A stretch of DNA of 64,000 nt from a virus. Position 1 is the stretch's first letter. The number at the start of each line of letters is the position of its first letter. The notes under the pieces are model-generated. The model searched no databases and was not told where the DNA came from. It saw nothing but the letters and a program-made list of their open reading frames with translations. Both the position numbers and the translations under genes were made by a program. Of the stretch, positions 40,252-49,601 are shown one piece after another. The stretch is taken from positions 30,757 to 94,756 of IMG/VR virus record IMGVR_UViG_3300032085_001464; one strand, written 5' to 3'.

Positions 40252-40623
40252 TCAGAAGCTGTACTTAACGCCCAACTTAGCACCGTAACCACGGTCGAGA
40301 TCTTCGTCACCAGAACCAACGAAGGAGACTTCACCATATGCACCCAGTGCATCGGTCAGTGCAAGACCCAGACCCGCCTTACCAGAAGGAACGCTTTCAG
40401 CGTCACCACCATCAGGAGTCAGCACAGTGGCACCACCCTGGACATAGTACGAAGCAGACTCACCGAGTTCGCCTTCAAATCCTACATGCAGGTCTGTTCC
40501 AGCACCATTATACTCGGAGCCAGTCCAACCAGCATTGGTTTCGACATTAACATATGGACCTGCAAGGGCAGCGCCAGCAGAAGCGAAAAGAGCAGCGGAA
40601 GCTGCGAATACAGATTTAAACAT
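40252..40623 (-). CDS. Porin-like outer membrane protein
   Basis: 123 residues. Signal peptide MFKSVFAASAALFASAGAALA (1-21), then a beta-barrel-like pattern of alternating residues (YVNVETNAGW, TDLHVGFEGELG, SYYVQGGATV, GKAGLGLALT) ending in KLGVKYSF with the terminal phenylalanine of outer membrane barrels. It resembles the small barrel fragments of cyanobacterial porins. Possibly inserted in the host outer membrane during infection. Its promoter has a TATAAATA box and a 20-base palindrome. Confidence 0.65.
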   Translation of the reverse strand: MFKSVFAASAALFASAGAALAGPYVNVETNAGWTGSEYNGAGTDLHVGFEGELGESASYYVQGGATVLTPDGGDAESVPSGKAGLGLALTDALGAYGEVSFVGSGDEDLDRGYGAKLGVKYSF

Positions 40624-40701
40624 TTGAAAATTCCTTTAAGTATATCTCGTGGAGTGTCCCACGGATGATAGAGAGATCGACATTCTCTCGTTTTAGATAC
40701 G

Positions 40702-40721
40702 AACTGTCACATGTGACAGTT
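40702..40721. repeat. Perfect 20-bp palindrome downstream of a late box
   Basis: AACTGTCACATGTGACAGTT is a perfect inverted repeat. It begins four bases downstream of the TATAAATA box and so spans the expected transcription start. It could be an operator or a 5' hairpin in the mRNA of the porin-like gene. Confidence 0.7.
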
Positions 40722-40725
40722 GTAA

Positions 40726-40733
40726 TATTTATA
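40726..40733 (-). promoter_or_regulatory. Late promoter TATAAATA
   Basis: Perfect late box on the minus strand, about 100 bases before the porin-like ATG at 40623, next to the palindrome at 40702-40721. It overlaps nothing coding; the upstream GT25 gene ends at 40738. Confidence 0.65.
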
Positions 40734-40737
40734 CATG

Positions 40738-41526
40738 TTACTTCCCTTCAAAACCAGGAGGAAGTCTGCCAAGGTAAGGATTGAGATCAAAGAATTGATT
40801 CCAATCCTCAACCATATTAGCATCATTCCTCCAAAAGTTCCAGAGGGCATCATGACATTGACGATGATATACATCAACATGAATGTTATGAATATCTGAC
40901 CCAAGAGCAATCTTATACATGAGTATAGGCATTGCGTAGGTCATCCCGCTATTGTAGATGAGATCATCTGCAACTGCACGGGGTTTAATTCTACCATCTA
41001 ACTTGTACTTACCTTTACGAGTGTAAAGAGAAAGTAGCTTTTCAGCATACCTACGATTGATAACATAGGCAGCCGTTGAGAAGTCGTTAATGAACCTGTA
41101 GTGCATTTGCATCACAGGGACGGCAGGATTGATAATTGCGATTTGGAGACAGTCCCATGCAGCAGGTGCATTACGGAAGAAGTCTTTCCAAGAGAATGGC
41201 CAATGCTTGACCACCTCAAGATCGCAGTCATCTTCCATCATTATAGCATACTCTTCGTCGGAATTGTCCAACCAATATTGAATAGCTTTAAGATGGGATG
41301 TAACACATCCGATTTCACCAGAGGACATGTTGTCAGGGTACTTACCTGCAATGATGTCGCTAAGATCATCATTGCGTCCATCGTAAGCAGAGATTCTGGT
41401 GTTCTCCACTTCCCAATATGCAAACTGGTTCTCCATCCATTGGCGGCGATCTTCTTTGCCGTCAAGGTTCAACCAATATACATGGGGGAGATCTTTGAGT
41501 TTTTGTGCAGACTTATTTTTGTCCAT
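40738..41526 (-). CDS. Glycosyltransferase family 25-like
   Basis: 262 residues. VYWLNLDGKEDRRQWMENQF (about 16-35), GEIGCVTSHLKAIQYWLD (about 70-87) and AIMMEDDCDLE (about 93-103) are GT25 hallmarks. This is a GT-A family that adds galactose or glucose to lipooligosaccharides. It is the last gene of the glycan operon and ends two to five bases before a late box. It overlaps its neighbour by 14 bases. Confidence 0.82.
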   Translation of the reverse strand: MDKNKSAQKLKDLPHVYWLNLDGKEDRRQWMENQFAYWEVENTRISAYDGRNDDLSDIIAGKYPDNMSSGEIGCVTSHLKAIQYWLDNSDEEYAIMMEDDCDLEVVKHWPFSWKDFFRNAPAAWDCLQIAIINPAVPVMQMHYRFINDFSTAAYVINRRYAEKLLSLYTRKGKYKLDGRIKPRAVADDLIYNSGMTYAMPILMYKIALGSDIHNIHVDVYHRQCHDALWNFWRNDANMVEDWNQFFDLNPYLGRLPPGFEGK

Positions 41527-42466
41527 GCTTTGCGATCACTTCTTGTACATTAGGCAGGTAGTGGTTTTGTAAGACTGTTGACCAATCAAACTCTTTTGCA
41601 TACTCAAGGATCTCATCACGATGAGTGATGGAGTATTCCCTATTCTTAATTATAGCATACTCTACAAATTCTACATCATCAATCTTAGATTCTGGGATGA
41701 CTGTGATGAATTCCCTATCAGTATCAAGGTTTGCTTGAGCAAACTCACTAACCACTACACCAAGACCAGAAGCAAAAGCTTCCATAATTACAAGAGAGTG
41801 TGCCTCACCATCAGATAGAAGGACAAGGTTGCCATAATCAGTTAGATAATCATGAAGATACTCCTTCTTCCATTCACCAAGATAGTTCTTGTTAGGATTA
41901 AATTTTTTATCTGCAATGTTACCAGCAAAGAACAAGCTATCGATAGACTGAAACTTATGCTGACGCTTACGATAGTCAACCTTAGCAAGGTAGATGCTAC
42001 GATCAGGAAACTCTGGAGTATCAGTAGTGCGGAACAGATCTAGATTGACACCATTAGGTACGATGAACAATCTATCATCAGGAATATCACCAAGAATATG
42101 ATATGCTTTCCTAATACCTTCTGACAGACAGAACACATTTGGTTTAGTCTGTTGAAACTGACCAAAGATTTGGCCATACCCATTCATCTTGTGGGACTGC
42201 TCAAGGTATGCGAAGTGGGTGGTACACGCACAAGGATATTGAATATAAGGATAGAGAACAACCCAGTCATCGTAATGAATATGCACGAAATCGGGACTAT
42301 ACGCATTGACTCTTTTTATAATTTCTCTAGGATCTGAGATATTAATGATGTCAACTTCATGACCGAGTTTCTCTAGGGTAAGTTTATAGTCCCAGATAAG
42401 GCTCTCTACTGCCCCCCATCCTACTGGGGGAATAGCAGTCGCGGGACCAATAATACTAAATCTCAT
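41513..42466 (-). CDS. GT-B glycosyltransferase (GT4 type), copy A
   Basis: 317 residues. The N-terminus has PPVGWGAVESLIWDYKLTLE (about 13-32), and the C-terminal donor domain has LLSDGEAHSLVIMEAFASGL (about 217-236) with the E-x7-E motif of GT4 enzymes. A tandem paralogue lies next to it, sharing GWGAVExLIWDY and the same architecture. Likely retaining transferase on a cell-surface glycan. It ends with lysine-rich residues overlapping the GT25 start. Confidence 0.8.
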   Translation of the reverse strand: MRFSIIGPATAIPPVGWGAVESLIWDYKLTLEKLGHEVDIINISDPREIIKRVNAYSPDFVHIHYDDWVVLYPYIQYPCACTTHFAYLEQSHKMNGYGQIFGQFQQTKPNVFCLSEGIRKAYHILGDIPDDRLFIVPNGVNLDLFRTTDTPEFPDRSIYLAKVDYRKRQHKFQSIDSLFFAGNIADKKFNPNKNYLGEWKKEYLHDYLTDYGNLVLLSDGEAHSLVIMEAFASGLGVVVSEFAQANLDTDREFITVIPESKIDDVEFVEYAIIKNREYSITHRDEILEYAKEFDWSTVLQNHYLPNVQEVIAKHGQK

Positions 42467-43425
42467 AGCAAAGATTGCAACTTCGGAATGTATTCATAAG
42501 CAAGAATATTTTCAAGACCGAATTCGTTGATACCGTATTCTCTAATCTCTTTTCTATACTGCTTCGATACTTTTTTATTATTGTCAATCACATTGAGAAT
42601 GTGATCGATGTTATTTATTTGACTCTCAGGAATCACATCAATCCATGGTTTGGATGTATCCAACTCGGGAGTAATTGCTTCTGAGCAAACAATACCCAAT
42701 CCACAAATCAATCCTTCTTTAATAACCAAAGGAGTAGTGTTCTCTACTTCACTCAACAAAACCATGTTTGAATAACATGTAATGTATTCATTAAGCTTTT
42801 CTCGAATAACCTCTCCCTTGTAATTTGAATTCTTTCTATCAAACTTACCACCAAACTCCATGCGACCCATGAAATCAACGGTATCAATACCTTCTAAAAG
42901 ATACTGACGCTTACGATCTACAATTTGAGAGAAGCATAATGTTCTATCCCAACTGGCAAACTCATCGAACTTATATGGATAAGGACGGACACCAAGTTTG
43001 CTCAACCAAACACGATTAGGATTAGCACCAAATTCCACCCAAGTGTTAAAGTCTTTCTGAGATGAGCAGAAGATATGAAAGTTTCTGTTAGCAGCATACT
43101 TCTGTACCACAGGTCCATAGTTATCTTTACCCCACATGTGAGGAGTATTAACATATGGGTAGTGACTAGACACTACTAGTTTCTTACATAGAGGAACCAA
43201 GTCATCGATGATATCATGAAAGACATCATAATGTAGATGCACTACATCATACTTACCATGTTCCACCTCAAACTTAATCAGTTCTCTGTCTGGAGTATTG
43301 ATAATTTCTACTCGATGACCAAGCTCCCTAAGAATCAGAGTGTAATCCCAGATGAGCATCTCAACAGCACCCCACCCCTCAGGTGGAATGTTCATAATAC
43401 CAGGACCAATTAAAGCAATCTTCAT
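42463..43425 (-). CDS. GT-B glycosyltransferase (GT4 type), copy B
   Basis: 320 residues from the ATG at 43425 (MKIALIGPGIMNIPPEGWGA), preceded by GGAGG; the upstream in-frame TTG is rejected. The C-terminal domain has LLSEVENTTPLVIKEGLICG (about 224-243). It is a paralogue of the next gene with clear divergence in the acceptor side, so the two may add different sugars. ATGA overlaps on both ends couple it in the operon. Confidence 0.8.
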   Translation of the reverse strand: MKIALIGPGIMNIPPEGWGAVEMLIWDYTLILRELGHRVEIINTPDRELIKFEVEHGKYDVVHLHYDVFHDIIDDLVPLCKKLVVSSHYPYVNTPHMWGKDNYGPVVQKYAANRNFHIFCSSQKDFNTWVEFGANPNRVWLSKLGVRPYPYKFDEFASWDRTLCFSQIVDRKRQYLLEGIDTVDFMGRMEFGGKFDRKNSNYKGEVIREKLNEYITCYSNMVLLSEVENTTPLVIKEGLICGLGIVCSEAITPELDTSKPWIDVIPESQINNIDHILNVIDNNKKVSKQYRKEIREYGINEFGLENILAYEYIPKLQSLL

Positions 43426-44279
43426 TGATAATCCTCCCAATACATAGTTTTCTTAATCTGATCAATAAATCCAGGACTATGATACTTAAGTGAATCTACA
43501 TTCTCACATGCACTATGGAATGCAAAGATCTTTTTATACTCATCTTCCTGAGGATTCTTCCCATAAAATGTATCATCTTGCATCTTCAAATCTTGCTGAT
43601 CAGCTGCAGCACAATGATTAAAAGATCCGTTAGTAAATTTGTATCCACCAACTTCATTGAGGGCAAGACAAAGAACTAACTCATCAGTCACTCCAGTATG
43701 GGCACCAGGACGACTAAAGATATCTTCAAAAATTTCATTATACCTTTCAAATAATTTATCATGCTTTTCTTTTTGGAACATGAATGCCCCAGAAGCTCCA
43801 TAGACATACTCAGAATGATCATCAGGGAGATACTTAGATAGTCCTGTCCTATCTACAATCACATTCCTAAAATAATCATCCAGTGTAGGAACCCACCAGT
43901 GCTGAGTAAGTAAAAAATCTTCTCCTGCCTCTTCAATCAGCTCATCAATACGATCATTAACAATAACACAATCAGTATCAAGGTAAATACAATGATCAGT
44001 CTCTACATGCTTGTAGAGATTATAACGCTCTGCCCAGGCATGAGGTTGGAACCAATTACGATCATCATCACCGTTCTTAAGATACCTCTGTTTTAGTTTG
44101 TCTTCATCAGTGAAAACAATCTTAACTTTTGGATCTTCAATATCCAAACGATTGTCCATATCAATGATAAGAATCTCATGGTCCTGCTTAACCCGTTCAA
44201 GGGACTCACAAGCTCTCATGAGATTCGTATAATACTTATCGTCACCGCCGACGATAAAACCAAAGGTTAGTTTACTCAT
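43422..44279 (-). CDS. GT-A glycosyltransferase with DxD
   Basis: 285 residues. LTFGFIVGGDDKYYTNLMRA (about 4-23) opens a nucleotide-sugar domain, and HCIYLDTDCVIVND (about 96-109) has a DxD metal site as in GT8-like enzymes; WWVP and HTGVTDELVLCLALNEVGG give acceptor-side features. The family number cannot be fixed by eye. It is coupled by ATGA overlaps on both sides. Confidence 0.72.
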   Translation of the reverse strand: MSKLTFGFIVGGDDKYYTNLMRACESLERVKQDHEILIIDMDNRLDIEDPKVKIVFTDEDKLKQRYLKNGDDDRNWFQPHAWAERYNLYKHVETDHCIYLDTDCVIVNDRIDELIEEAGEDFLLTQHWWVPTLDDYFRNVIVDRTGLSKYLPDDHSEYVYGASGAFMFQKEKHDKLFERYNEIFEDIFSRPGAHTGVTDELVLCLALNEVGGYKFTNGSFNHCAAADQQDLKMQDDTFYGKNPQEDEYKKIFAFHSACENVDSLKYHSPGFIDQIKKTMYWEDYQ

Positions 44280-45208
44280 AGCAATTTAAGGAGTCCGTTA
44301 ATACGATTAACATATGTATGATGCTCTTTTGTATAGCGCATCTGTCTGAGAATTAATTCTTTATCTTCTCTATACTTTAATCCTGCTTCAAAAAGATCAC
44401 TAATGTTTTCTTCACAGATAACTTCAGGTCCAGCAAATTTAGCAAGCTTGGGTGAGTTGGTAATACCTAAATGCCCGTAACTCATAGACTTAAAAACTCT
44501 ACAAGTTTTGGTGCCCCACCTCTTATGAGTATCATTTCTAAGATCTGGATTCATAAAAGATCTTTGCATAAGATCTCTCATGACTGATCCATCTAAGGGA
44601 TTAACCCACGGATTAGACCAACCAGTTCTCACATCAATTTTAGCACACAATGTTCCAAACTCTTGAATTAGATGGGCATTTTTAAACCTACCTTCATGAG
44701 AAATGCTTCCGATAAAATAGAAAGTATTCTCTCTTGGAATGTTTACCCACTCTTCATCAAACTCTTCTGGCATTAGATCAGTAGCCCATGCAAGATATAC
44801 AATATCGTACCCCTTCTCTTGTGAAGAGATACGATCAATGCAAACTCCAGTATCTAATTCTTCAAAGTCATTTAAATCATGATGGAACTCATAGTTATCT
44901 TTGTCCATACTATCCTGGTGATAGCGAACATCAACTAGTTTCTTACAGTTGCCAAGATACTTCTCAGGGTTTACGCATACATGAACATAGTAAACGCAAC
45001 TAGCAAGGACCGGGATATTTTTATCTGCGTATCCTTCAGTAAAAAACACACAGTCTTCATAATCAAAGTCCGAGTGTTCAGGATATTCATCATCATGGAA
45101 CCAATGAACTTGATGTCCTGCTCTTTCTAGGGCCTTTTTAAATCCCTCATGAACATAAGAGTATGTGTCAGAGTGTAAGGGATACCCCCATAGTACACAC
45201 TTCATCAT
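44276..45208 (-). CDS. GT-B-like glycosyltransferase
   Basis: 310 residues. The N-terminus MMKCVLWGYPLHSDTYSYVH and the C-terminal donor-type segment WGTKTCRVFKSMSYGHLGIT (about 229-248), then SPKLAKF and EENISDLFE, correspond to the glyco_trans_1_2-like C-terminal domain of bacterial surface transferases. No DxD is apparent. Probably uses a sugar nucleotide made in this operon or by the host. Confidence 0.65.
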   Translation of the reverse strand: MMKCVLWGYPLHSDTYSYVHEGFKKALERAGHQVHWFHDDEYPEHSDFDYEDCVFFTEGYADKNIPVLASCVYYVHVCVNPEKYLGNCKKLVDVRYHQDSMDKDNYEFHHDLNDFEELDTGVCIDRISSQEKGYDIVYLAWATDLMPEEFDEEWVNIPRENTFYFIGSISHEGRFKNAHLIQEFGTLCAKIDVRTGWSNPWVNPLDGSVMRDLMQRSFMNPDLRNDTHKRWGTKTCRVFKSMSYGHLGITNSPKLAKFAGPEVICEENISDLFEAGLKYREDKELILRQMRYTKEHHTYVNRINGLLKLL

Positions 45209-45906
45209 ACCCTCCCTAGCATATAATCTTCTGCTTTTTTAGTTTCTCCATCTACACACTTCATTGTATCAATAGTATGGGATGGTACAAGATCAGGATG
45301 AGCCCACCAATCTTCAAAGGGATGCTCATCATCTACAGAAATATTATCAGCGATCAAGATGTAGCCATATGACGAAAGATACTCACGAGAAGCATCTCTA
45401 ACATCAGTACCGTCATTATACGCATCATGTTCAAATGTGATTGTAGCAAATTTATATTTGTCAAGATCAATCTTTTTCAATGCTTCAAATGTGACCGCAG
45501 CTGGTTCACAATCTACTTGTAAGTAATCAAAGTTAGGACCAATACCAACTTCTTCAAACAATGCATCAAAGTCTGCAGTGGTAGCATCCCCTACAGCGAC
45601 CTTTGCACGACGATGTTGATTATATAAATCAGCTTCATGATCTTTGATCTCAAGACCAATACCATTCCACTCGAAGCGAGATTCAAGGAGAGCAGTATTG
45701 TTAGAAATTACTGGATGTCCAGATCCGATCTCAACAAAAGTTCCTTTTGGACGACCATCAGTCATACTCAAAACAAACATATCCTGGTAACACTGCGAGA
45801 AGTTCTGGTGACTTACCAGTTCAAGTCCAGGGAATTTATATCTGAGTTCATCTGCTTTGTCCGCAGTGAAGAAGGTTGGCATTTGCCATGCATTTGGATC
45901 GCTCAT
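45205..45906 (-). CDS. FkbM-like methyltransferase
   Basis: 233 residues. SAM motif GTFVEIGSGHPVISNNT (about 55-71), then GIGLEIKDHEA, and VDCEPAAVTFEAL with LQVDCE (about 129-134) as in FkbM family enzymes. These methylate hydroxyls on sugars or polyketides. In this operon the likely target is a sugar on the glycan. It starts 4 bases into the GT6 gene end. Confidence 0.75.
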   Translation of the reverse strand: MSDPNAWQMPTFFTADKADELRYKFPGLELVSHQNFSQCYQDMFVLSMTDGRPKGTFVEIGSGHPVISNNTALLESRFEWNGIGLEIKDHEADLYNQHRRAKVAVGDATTADFDALFEEVGIGPNFDYLQVDCEPAAVTFEALKKIDLDKYKFATITFEHDAYNDGTDVRDASREYLSSYGYILIADNISVDDEHPFEDWWAHPDLVPSHTIDTMKCVDGETKKAEDYMLGRV

Positions 45907-46598
45907 ACTTGATAAGATGAATTATCTTTGGATAGGTGTACAATTTTTCTTTGGTAGGGATAGTTAGGATAGCATTCTGGGAATGCATAGTCCGGTGCAA
46001 CAGCAAACACCCTATCGTTGTTTTCAATAAAGAATCTATTGAGATGACTTTCATCATGCCATAGAGCAATTATATCATTACTATAATCTTTGTCAACTCT
46101 GTCTTTTAAGAGTTTCATCATAGGAATGACTGCTTCAATTTTACCTCCCCAGAGGCATCCTTGATAGTATTGAAGAGGTTCTCCCTTCACATAAGCTTCG
46201 GATTCAGGATTAGTTTCAAAGGTTCCCGTACCAGTCAAGTAATGACATGGATGGTGAACAGCAACAAAGTCTTTATCATCATCGAGAAGTTCTTCAGAGA
46301 AGACTACAGAGTCAACTCTCATATCAGCATCTAGAAAGAGCAACCATTCATGCTCTTTCAGAAGTTCTTCTGCTGTTAAGATAGTGTGAAATCTTTCTAG
46401 TGTGATTGCAGGCCAGTCTTTATGCTCAATAGGAACAACCGTCATGTTATCAGGTACATCACCACCAAGTTCCCCATCAGTAAAAACATAATATTGTTTT
46501 TTCAGATCAGGAAAAAGAAGTTTTTCGCAAGTCTCATAATATTTCGGAAGGAAATCTAGATACTTGTTTGTCCCAATGAATATAATAGCTACACTCAT
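45903..46598 (-). CDS. Glycosyltransferase family 6 (ABO/alpha-1,3-Gal transferase family)
   Basis: 231 residues from the ATG at 46598 (MSVAIIFIGTNKYLDF), which overlaps the GT11 stop by four bases. Diagnostic features are LFLDADMRV with DxD D90/D92, a YYQGCLWGG segment (about 144-152) and WHDESHLNRFF (180-190); the glutamate E183 matches the catalytic-site glutamate of ABO transferases. GT6 enzymes add Gal or GalNAc alpha-1,3 to a galactose, usually one carrying alpha-1,2-fucose. Many bacterial GT6 proteins have lost DxD, while this one keeps it. Its neighbour is a fucosyltransferase. Confidence 0.85.
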   Translation of the reverse strand: MSVAIIFIGTNKYLDFLPKYYETCEKLLFPDLKKQYYVFTDGELGGDVPDNMTVVPIEHKDWPAITLERFHTILTAEELLKEHEWLLFLDADMRVDSVVFSEELLDDDKDFVAVHHPCHYLTGTGTFETNPESEAYVKGEPLQYYQGCLWGGKIEAVIPMMKLLKDRVDKDYSNDIIALWHDESHLNRFFIENNDRVFAVAPDYAFPECYPNYPYQRKIVHLSKDNSSYQV

Positions 46599-47404
46599 AT
46601 CACTTTCCATCCTTCACAGTACAAATCTTTTGTATCATTTGTTTTATCTAGAGGAGGTCCGAACCAGGTTTTAGGAGCGATGACTTTCTTATTCTTATTA
46701 GTAGAGAGCCACGCTCCCCACCAACTAAAAGAACTATTTGCAATAATAAAATCACTGCAGAGAGACATCATACAAAGATCAAGATACTGATCATTTGTTT
46801 GAGAAACTAAGAATCTATCGTTATCGAAAGTTGATTCATCCAAACACCATTCGGGATCATCCGAGAAGATAATCACTTCCCGTTCAGGACCGAAGTATGT
46901 TAACGCTTCCTTATAGTAATTTATATCACAAATAGGATGGTGCGAATAATTAGCATAATCACTACGGCGAATATGAAGAGCGATAGGATTTGTTACATCC
47001 ATCAACATCTTCTTACAAGGCTCTAGATAATCCTCAGTAAAAGTAAAGTCCTTCAGAATATCTTCCCTGATATGTTTGAAATATTTTTCAGACTGAAAGA
47101 ATCCAAAGAGACTAACAAAGTCTGGACAATTATTAAACAGATTCTCATCAAAGTGATAAAACTCTTCTCTAACAATAGGGCGATCAGAATCAATGTACTG
47201 AACTTGAAGAGGATTTAAGTCAGTCAATTCAAAAGGAACAAACAACTGGTGCTCATTCCATTCATCATCATTACTCTTAAATTTTGAAGGAGGGACACAA
47301 TAATTAAATCCCCTGTTAGCAGCAATGCCTTTTACTGCAGCATACTGAAACATTTGATTGGCAAGACGCTCTTTCATCTTGCCGACATAATTAATACCAA
47401 TCAT
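46595..47404 (-). CDS. Glycosyltransferase family 11 (alpha-1,2-fucosyltransferase type)
   Basis: 269 residues. Features of GT11: RLANQMFQYAAVKGIAANRG (about 13-32), FGFFQSEKYF (about 100-109), the GDP-fucose motif HIRRSDY (144-150) and NSSFSWWGAWLS (about 223-234). It transfers L-fucose from GDP-fucose to a galactose-type acceptor. The two genes upstream make GDP-fucose, the next gene downstream is GT6. This would make an H-type, then A/B-type, structure. Confidence 0.9.
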   Translation of the reverse strand: MIGINYVGKMKERLANQMFQYAAVKGIAANRGFNYCVPPSKFKSNDDEWNEHQLFVPFELTDLNPLQVQYIDSDRPIVREEFYHFDENLFNNCPDFVSLFGFFQSEKYFKHIREDILKDFTFTEDYLEPCKKMLMDVTNPIALHIRRSDYANYSHHPICDINYYKEALTYFGPEREVIIFSDDPEWCLDESTFDNDRFLVSQTNDQYLDLCMMSLCSDFIIANSSFSWWGAWLSTNKNKKVIAPKTWFGPPLDKTNDTKDLYCEGWKVI

Positions 47405-48354
47405 CTTGTTTGAATATCAGTGTTTGCAGTATACCATTCATAGGTCTTACGAAGACCATCTAGTAATTTATAGTTCGGCTTCCAACCTTTTTCCAAGAGT
47501 TTTGTATAGTCTAAGGGACGCTTTGGAGTTCCATCTGGTTTAGATACATCCCAACAGATGTCTCCAGGGTAACCAGTAACTTTAGCAATCATCTCTGCTA
47601 GCTCTTTAATAGAAACATCTTCACCTGACCCCACATTCAGCAACTCTGCCTGACTATAGTTATCCATGGCGAAGAGACATGCATCAGCAAGATCATCTAC
47701 ATGGAGAAACTCCCTACGAGGGTCTCCTGTGCCCCAGCAGGTGACCGGATCGTTACCTTGAGTCCAGTTATTAAACTTCTGCATCATCGCCGGAATGACA
47801 TGCCCATTCATGGGGTGGAAGTTATCATTAGGACCATATAGGTTAGCAGGCATAAGAGAAACACTCTTGAATCCATACTGCTTGTAGTAGGACTTGAGCA
47901 TGTAGATACCATGAATCTTAGCTAGAGCATATGCATCATTAGTAGGCTCAAGTTCTCCAGACATCAACGACTCTTCTTGTACAGGAGTCTCTGCAAACTT
48001 AGGATAGATGCATACACTTCCCAAAAACAAAAACTTTTTAACACCGCTTTTCCAAGCATTGTGAATTAGATTGTTTTGAATCTGAGTGTTCTGATAGATG
48101 AACTCTGCCGAATATGTATCATTGGCGTGGATGCCACCGACACGAGCAGCAGCATCAAATACATAATCAATTTGTTCATAATCAAAGAAACTTTCTACAG
48201 CATCTTGATCCATAAGATCAAGTTCTTGCCTAGTCCTAGTAACAATGTTTTCATACCCTTCATGTTCTAAACGACGAACAATAGAAGATCCAACTAAACC
48301 ACGATGACCAGCGACATAAATCTTTGAATCTTTTTTCATTGTTCTAAGTTTCAT
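47401..48354 (-). CDS. fcl: GDP-L-fucose synthase
   Basis: 317 residues. GHRGLVGSSIVRRLEHEG (about 16-33) is the NADP-binding motif; SVCIYPKF with the catalytic serine and AYALAKIHG with Y and K follow the Fcl pattern, and DPRREFLHVDD is the family tail motif. It turns the GDP-4-keto-6-deoxymannose made by Gmd into GDP-L-fucose by epimerisation and reduction. Coupled to GT11 (ATGA). Confidence 0.93.
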   Translation of the reverse strand: MKLRTMKKDSKIYVAGHRGLVGSSIVRRLEHEGYENIVTRTRQELDLMDQDAVESFFDYEQIDYVFDAAARVGGIHANDTYSAEFIYQNTQIQNNLIHNAWKSGVKKFLFLGSVCIYPKFAETPVQEESLMSGELEPTNDAYALAKIHGIYMLKSYYKQYGFKSVSLMPANLYGPNDNFHPMNGHVIPAMMQKFNNWTQGNDPVTCWGTGDPRREFLHVDDLADACLFAMDNYSQAELLNVGSGEDVSIKELAEMIAKVTGYPGDICWDVSKPDGTPKRPLDYTKLLEKGWKPNYKLLDGLRKTYEWYTANTDIQTR

Positions 48355-49601
48355 GGGGCGATTACAACTTCAGGTTCTGGAAGAGGGAACAAGAAACGCT
48401 TTCCTTTAAACTTAGGATTCTTAAGGAAGAAATTTCTAAAGTGCCAAGGTAGAACAATATGAAGATCATATTCATTCATCATAATGTCTTCTTCATCCTT
48501 AATAGGAATCCATGTACCAGGTGTAAATGATCCATCCTTATCAGGATTAACATCACCAATAGCCTCTACATCATCAGGACCAATCTCCCATGTTTGAAGA
48601 GTCACATTACCTTTAGTACTAGCACCTAGACAACAGATCTTTGCATTATTTGATTTGTAGAAGTCCATGATCTTCCAGAACTGGTCTTTACAATCATTAA
48701 TTCTCTGAGCAAATTCTTCCCAAGGCTCAATAGTATCTAACTTCTTTTCAAGTTCTAGAGCGATGATACCAGTGAGTTTAGTTGTACACTCTTTACGCTC
48801 ACTATTAGTAGCGTGAGTAACAACAACAGAGATGCTGCCACCATTGACATCATTGAAATCAAAATCAACAATCTTGAATCCCGCTTTGTCCATGATGTAT
48901 TTAAGTTGTCTCATACCATAGTAAGACAGATGCTCATGACACACAGTATCAAAAGAATTCTGCTTCAGCATCTCAGGCATGTAGCTCTGCTCAAGAACCC
49001 AGATACCCTGAGGATCAAGGACTTCATGGACCTGACGAGCAAACTCACAAGGATCCTCTAGGTCATAGAACATAGAGAATGATGTAATGACCTTTGCCTT
49101 TTGCTTACCAAACCGCTCACGGAAGGCATCAGCAGAGAAGAAGTCTGCAATGTAACTCACATGGTCAGGGATAAAATCTCTAAACTTTTTAGAGGTAGGA
49201 TCAATACTCATGAGCTGAAGATCATGAGGGAAACAACTTAGGAAGGTGCCATCATTACCAGCAATATCAACAACAATATCACCCGACTCTAGTTTAGTAT
49301 CCGCCTTGATTTTTTCTGCTTTCTCACGCAAGTGACGGATCATAGAACCATTCAAACCAGAACGGTATCCATATTCTTCACCATACATGGTAGGAAGATC
49401 AAAGGTATGTTCTAGTTGAACATGCCCACATCCACCCTTCTTCTCATCGCATTTGACAAGAGCTAAAGGACCCCTATACATTCCAAAGTCAATCGTTTTT
49501 GGAAAAATACCAGAGAGATACTGATCACCAAGATCGAGTACCGTAACTAGATGTTCGTTACCACAAACTCTACATTTTTCAATTTTGTAAAATTTATTCA
49601 T
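48351..49601 (-). CDS. Sugar C-methyltransferase with zinc-binding N-terminus
   Basis: 416 residues from the ATG at 49601, which overlaps the gmd stop by four bases. The N-terminal cysteines C10 and C13 (KCRVCGN) with [11 protein letters not shown] form the zinc site of Methyltransf_13-type enzymes; the SAM motif is [17 protein letters not shown] (about 107-123), and the C-terminal domain has [13 protein letters not shown] typical of the Methyltransf_14 part. Relatives methylate a keto-sugar carbon, so a branched 6-deoxysugar is likely. The sugar may be made from the same GDP-4-keto intermediate that Gmd produces. Confidence 0.85.
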   Translation of the reverse strand: MNKFYKIEKCRVCGNEHLVTVLDLGDQYLSGIFPKTIDFGMYRGPLALVKCDEKKGGCGHVQLEHTFDLPTMYGEEYGYRSGLNGSMIRHLREKAEKIKADTKLESGDIVVDIAGNDGTFLSCFPHDLQLMSIDPTSKKFRDFIPDHVSYIADFFSADAFRERFGKQKAKVITSFSMFYDLEDPCEFARQVHEVLDPQGIWVLEQSYMPEMLKQNSFDTVCHEHLSYYGMRQLKYIMDKAGFKIVDFDFNDVNGGSISVVVTHATNSERKECTTKLTGIIALELEKKLDTIEPWEEFAQRINDCKDQFWKIMDFYKSNNAKICCLGASTKGNVTLQTWEIGPDDVEAIGDVNPDKDGSFTPGTWIPIKDEEDIMMNEYDLHIVLPWHFRNFFLKNPKFKGKRFLFPLPEPEVVIAP

